Shown in pieces: positions 60,833 to 64,000 of a DNA stretch of 64,000 nt (its first letter is position 1; the number at the start of each line of letters is the position of its first letter). The translations under genes were made by a program, and so were the position numbers. Source of the DNA: Deuterostichococcus epilithicus (taxonomy: Eukaryota > Chlorophyta > Trebouxiophyceae > Prasiolales > Stichococcaceae); the NCBI GenBank assembly GCA_033439295.1, contig JAVTLE010000004.1, positions 186,012-250,011 on the forward strand, written 5' to 3'. A model generated the notes under the pieces. The model saw nothing but the letters and a program-made list of their open reading frames with translations. It made no database searches and was not told the DNA's origin.

Positions 60833-61132
60833 ATGAAGACTTGCAGCAAGTGCAATGTTCTCAAGCCCGCCACGGAGCTCGGCGCCAGAACGGGCACAGC
60901 GTCTGGCTTGACTTCGCATTGCAGGCCATGCATCAGCCAAACCGCTGTGAAAATTCTGCTATCATGGCTGCCGAGCTGTGTAGCACTCTGCGCATGCCTA
61001 CTCGCCTGGCTGCTAGACGAAGCCCAGAGCGTTTCTTCCAACAACTCTATCACACAATATAGTCTACTGTGTAGGCGGCCAAGAGGACGAAGCGCATTGC
61101 GGCGATGCCGCCGCCCTGCCGGTGCGCCGTAG
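60833..61132 (+). CDS. Possible small zinc-finger protein (CxxC ... HCxxC)
   Basis: From ATG 60833 the frame reads MKTCSKCNVLKPATELGA and, after a Gly-rich turn, GLTSHCRPC, a C-x2-C ... H-C-x2-C arrangement resembling short treble-clef or HNH-associated zinc fingers common in algal genomes. The frame runs to 61132, but the part after the finger (LLSWLPSCVALCACLLAW) may be intron. An upstream exon could join at the acceptor CCACAG just before 60822. The finger is visible; gene limits and function are not established. Confidence 0.4.
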   Translation: MKTCSKCNVLKPATELGARTGTASGLTSHCRPCISQTAVKILLSWLPSCVALCACLLAWLLDEAQSVSSNNSITQYSLLCRRPRGRSALRRCRRPAGAP

Positions 61133-61666
61133 GACCGCTGCGCTTTGCAAATTCAACAGCCGACCTGAAGTGCAGAAACACGGCGCTACAGTAGCCATGT
61201 CACGACACACGCACAAGCTCAAATGCACATGCTTGGCACAAGCTGCACCTCTAGAGTGAACGAGCATGGAATGTAACAAGGTCAAAACACATTCGTATTG
61301 ATGATCCAATAATGGACAATTTCACAGCTCACTTGACACAGTTACCGCACGCTGGGACTTGCACATGCAGGCGCACCACAGAGTGAGTGGCAAGAGGAAA
61401 CGTGGTATCGATTGGTTTTCTTCCATGAGCGCTGGGTCATCACTGCTCGCATTCTATTCATGTCAAGCTGGCATGTCAATGCTAAATTACCGCTGCTCAC
61501 ATTGGCAAAGCCGTGCGCAACTGGCTCCACATTTCCAACTCCAGGCTAGAAAGTTGTCATGAAAGCTCCTTTCAGAACCGATTTGAGCCCCTCTTGCGAG
61601 GAAAAGAAGACATCAACGCTGGCTGCGGCAGCCACTCTCAACTCTAAAACCTCATTCCGTCTCCGC
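61133..61666. other. Intergenic region
   Basis: About 530 bp without a supported gene, between the possible zinc-finger frame and the 3' end of the second FUSC-like gene. Confidence 0.5.
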
Positions 61667-64000
61667 TCACTTGGCGCCACCGCCGCCACCACTGCTGCCG
61701 CCGCCCGCGCCAGGTGGCAAGGGCTGCCCCGCCGAGATGCTGGCGTAGTCGACCGACTGAGCATGGCCGCGCGGCTTGAGGCCCAGATAGGAGCGCAACT
61801 TGATGTCGGAAGGGCCACCCCTGGTGCAGCGATTTGCCAGAAAGAGGTTGGCGCGTGCCGTATTGCTCAGCAGGATGACCTGCCAGACGGCCATGACAAG
61901 CCGTGTCAGGAGGGGCCCTTGGATGAGGCGTTCAGCCTCTCCATCTGCAGGTGATAAAGATGCCGCACAAGCAGCATGCGGCTGGATGGGTCGCCGTCGT
62001 CAAGGGTCGCCCTCGTGCAGGAGGCGGAGCGGGCGTTGCTCGCAAGGTGAGATCTCAAATTAAGGTTGCATATCGAACCAAACAAAACGCGTGCGACGCA
62101 CCGAGTCAATGGCATCGGACATGCAGAAGGAGTAGGATAGCCACCGCACTGCACCAGCATGAAACACGAGCTTCTCAGGAAGTCATCGGCACCGCGGAAG
62201 GCTGTCAGCCACGGCTACGACGCCATGCTGCCGGGCTGGATGCTGCAGGGCAGCATTTCTCAGGACACCGTCCATGAACGGGGACCACAACAGGGCCTTG
62301 CACAGGACGGCAGGCGCACAGCCAAGCCGCACGAAGCTGGGGGTCTGCGGGCAGCGGATGTACGGCCGAGGTTTCTGCGGCTGAGGGTGCGGGTTCAGGC
62401 AGCATCGTGGGGGCCAGCAGACACCGTCCGCGCCAAAGGGTCCGGGGGGAGGCGAGCTGCTGCACCTGCGTCATCGGGGGAGCGGTAGTTGACTGCGCCG
62501 CTGTGTACCGCCGCCTGGTACTCGCTGATGACTTGCAGGTACGACACCCGCAGCTGCAGCCTGCGCAGGAGACACAGGACACAGGACCTTCAATCGATGT
62601 CTGCACTGCTCGGCAGCTGCCGCGTGTGCTCAGCCTACGCAGCGGGCCAGCCTCGGCGATGGACTGCCTGCCAGTGGCCGGCGTCTGCCGATTGGAGTCT
62701 GGCAGCTGCAGCCGCCGCACCCTATGTGTTTGGCCCCGGCAGGAGGCCTGAACACCGGTCACAAGCAGAGGTCCCAGCCGGGCCCCTGTCCCCACACCTG
62801 GCGGCCACCGCAGCCGCAGCGACGCCTCTATTGATGTCCAGTTCCAAACCCCAGCTGTCCGTCTCTCAGCTGCCACTCGGAGAAGTTTTGGATCGGAGCA
62901 GAACATGGGAGCCGGCGGCGCTGCAGGGCTTGTGGTCACCGGGTCCCCATGACGGCGTCCGCCCGCCTTCGATTCCACTGCTTGCGAGGGATCTACAAGC
63001 GGGGGGCCAAGAGAAAAGGGCGCCGACCAGAGCATCCCGCCGCACCTGGCGGCCACCAGGTCACGCATGGCGGCATCCGCCTCCTCCAGGTGCACCGGCA
63101 CATGCCCGCGCTCGTCGCCCGCCAGCAGCACCCGTGTCGTGCGGCCCACCGCCGCCGACGCCTCGTGGATGTCGTCGAACACCTGGCGCAGCGGCTGCGG
63201 ACCGGCAGCAGCGCTCAGGCATCAGCTGGAAGGCCTTCGCCAGGCTCTGAGCCACGCAGCAGGGCTGTCATTGTGCCGCCGAGGGTGTCAGGCAAGCGAC
63301 GCGGAAGGCGCTGCACGTTCAAATGCACAATTCTGCCCAGCCTTTGGAGGCGGCAAGGCTCGGTCCAGTCTCCAAAGGTTCTGCCTAAGGTAAGAATGCA
63401 CTGCCAAATAGCGCGATCCCTGCAAAGTGGCAACAGGGCATCACATGCACGGGACGTGCTGACCTTGGAGTTGTACGAGTAGTGGCAGGGTGCTGCCGGA
63501 AAGGCGTCGGGCAGCGGCGTCTGCAGCAGCAGGGAATGGCGCGGCAGGGTCGCAGTACCGCAGAAATCGCCAGCACCCACCTTGGAAATGTAGTGGTAGG
63601 GCGCTGCGGAGTAGGCACCCGTGAGTAGCGGCTTCTGCAGCAGCATCGCCTCCACAGCCGTCATGCGCAGCAGCAGCGCGCCCATGCGCCGCTGCAGGTC
63701 CAGGACGATCTGCGGGCATGCGTGCAGGTGGTTGCACGTTCTTTCTGCTTTGCAAAGTCTCGGGCAGGCACGCACAGCAGCTGCATAACTGGCTCTGCTA
63801 CAAGTCTGTCCCAGGCGCAGGCGCAAGGCTTTGGCGGGCAGCGCCCTATAAGGGCAGCACCAGCGGCAATTGCTGCCGCCAGACAAGAGGCATCCGCAAC
63901 CAAGGAGCCTTTGTGGGGACGCCATGCATTGGCATGCGAGGCCGCCCGCGGGCGGACAGCGGTGCAACGACACGCTTGGACGCTGAAGTTGGCAGCTACT
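61667..64000 (-). CDS. Second FUSC-like membrane protein, 3' part only (window edge)
   Basis: C-terminal part of a paralogue of the gene at 35543-47787. Exons in transcript order: 63709-63581, (63520-63464, optional), 63194-63046, 62560-62466, 61944-61667 with the stop at 61667-61669. The corresponding exons of the first gene have matching phases, and one has the same 129-nt length. Matching blocks are LLAGDERGHV in both, LRVSYLQVISEYQAAV against LREQYLRTIAELHRRV, and NTARANLFLANRC against NIARSDGYLVRRC. The last exon here is one piece, whereas the first gene has an intron inside it. The tail is Gly-rich (GAGGGSSGGGGGAK). The membrane domains lie beyond 64000, so the transporter call is by paralogy. 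The region 63710-64000 is probably an intron and an upstream exon I could not place. Confidence 0.75.
63464..63520 (-). other. Duplicated 57-nt mini-exon in the second FUSC-like gene
   Basis: TPLPDAFPAAPCHYSYNSK is a diverged copy of the end of the preceding exon (KPLLTGAYSAAPYHYISK), 117 bp away, with its own acceptor (GCTGCAG) and donor (GTCAGC). It is phase 0-0, so it could be included or skipped without shifting frame. Confidence 0.6.

Overview
This is nuclear DNA from a eukaryotic micro-alga, most likely a chlorophyte green alga. The evidence is the GC-rich, intron-dense coding sequence with many short exons. It also includes TGTAA poly(A)-type signals after three of the genes, plant-type families (ABCG transporter, COG1, Fcf2, La, GT60), and secreted proteins built from Ala-rich and Pro/Thr repeat modules. 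I see no bacterial gene, operon, rRNA, tRNA, CRISPR array or transposon. A few N bases mark poorly resolved GC-rich spots (29080, 53244, 55085, 55116-55119, 59455-59456).

Layout: an ABCG half-transporter (+, 804-8807, 23 exons); a secreted Ala-rich, Pro/Thr-stalk, Cys-rich protein (+, 9320-11445); a La RNA-binding protein (-, 12481-16058) head-to-head with the SSU-processome factor Fcf2 (+, 16409-19463); Golgi tether subunit COG1 (+, 19948-31189, 22 exons), convergent with a membrane-anchored GT60-type glycosyltransferase (-, 32416-34983); a large two-part FUSC-like membrane protein (-, 35543 to about 47.8 kb); two tandem paralogues of a signal-peptide protein made of phase-1 Ala-rich mini-exons plus a Pro/Thr repeat stalk (+, 49816 to about 53.5 kb and 55867 to about 59.55 kb); and a second FUSC-like gene (-, 61667 to beyond the window edge) that is a paralogue of the first. 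The gene models were built by following reading frame and splice phase from exon to exon. Seven of them give 88 introns (the 5' end of the first FUSC-like gene is open and the GT60 model needs one single-base correction).

Functionally the window mixes housekeeping RNA biology (La, Fcf2), Golgi trafficking and glycosylation (COG1, GT60), membrane transport (ABCG, two FUSC-like proteins) and secreted repeat proteins that would be natural cargo for the secretory pathway. Nothing in the sequence shows they act together.

The most unusual signal is structural. Introns repeatedly contain decayed echoes of the neighbouring exon end, often with its splice site, usually displaced by about 100-150 bp. 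A second is an apparently high share of GC-AG introns (8 of 88 by frame). A third is the mini-exon repeat-protein family, in which Ala-rich exons are almost all symmetrical phase 1-1 cassettes.
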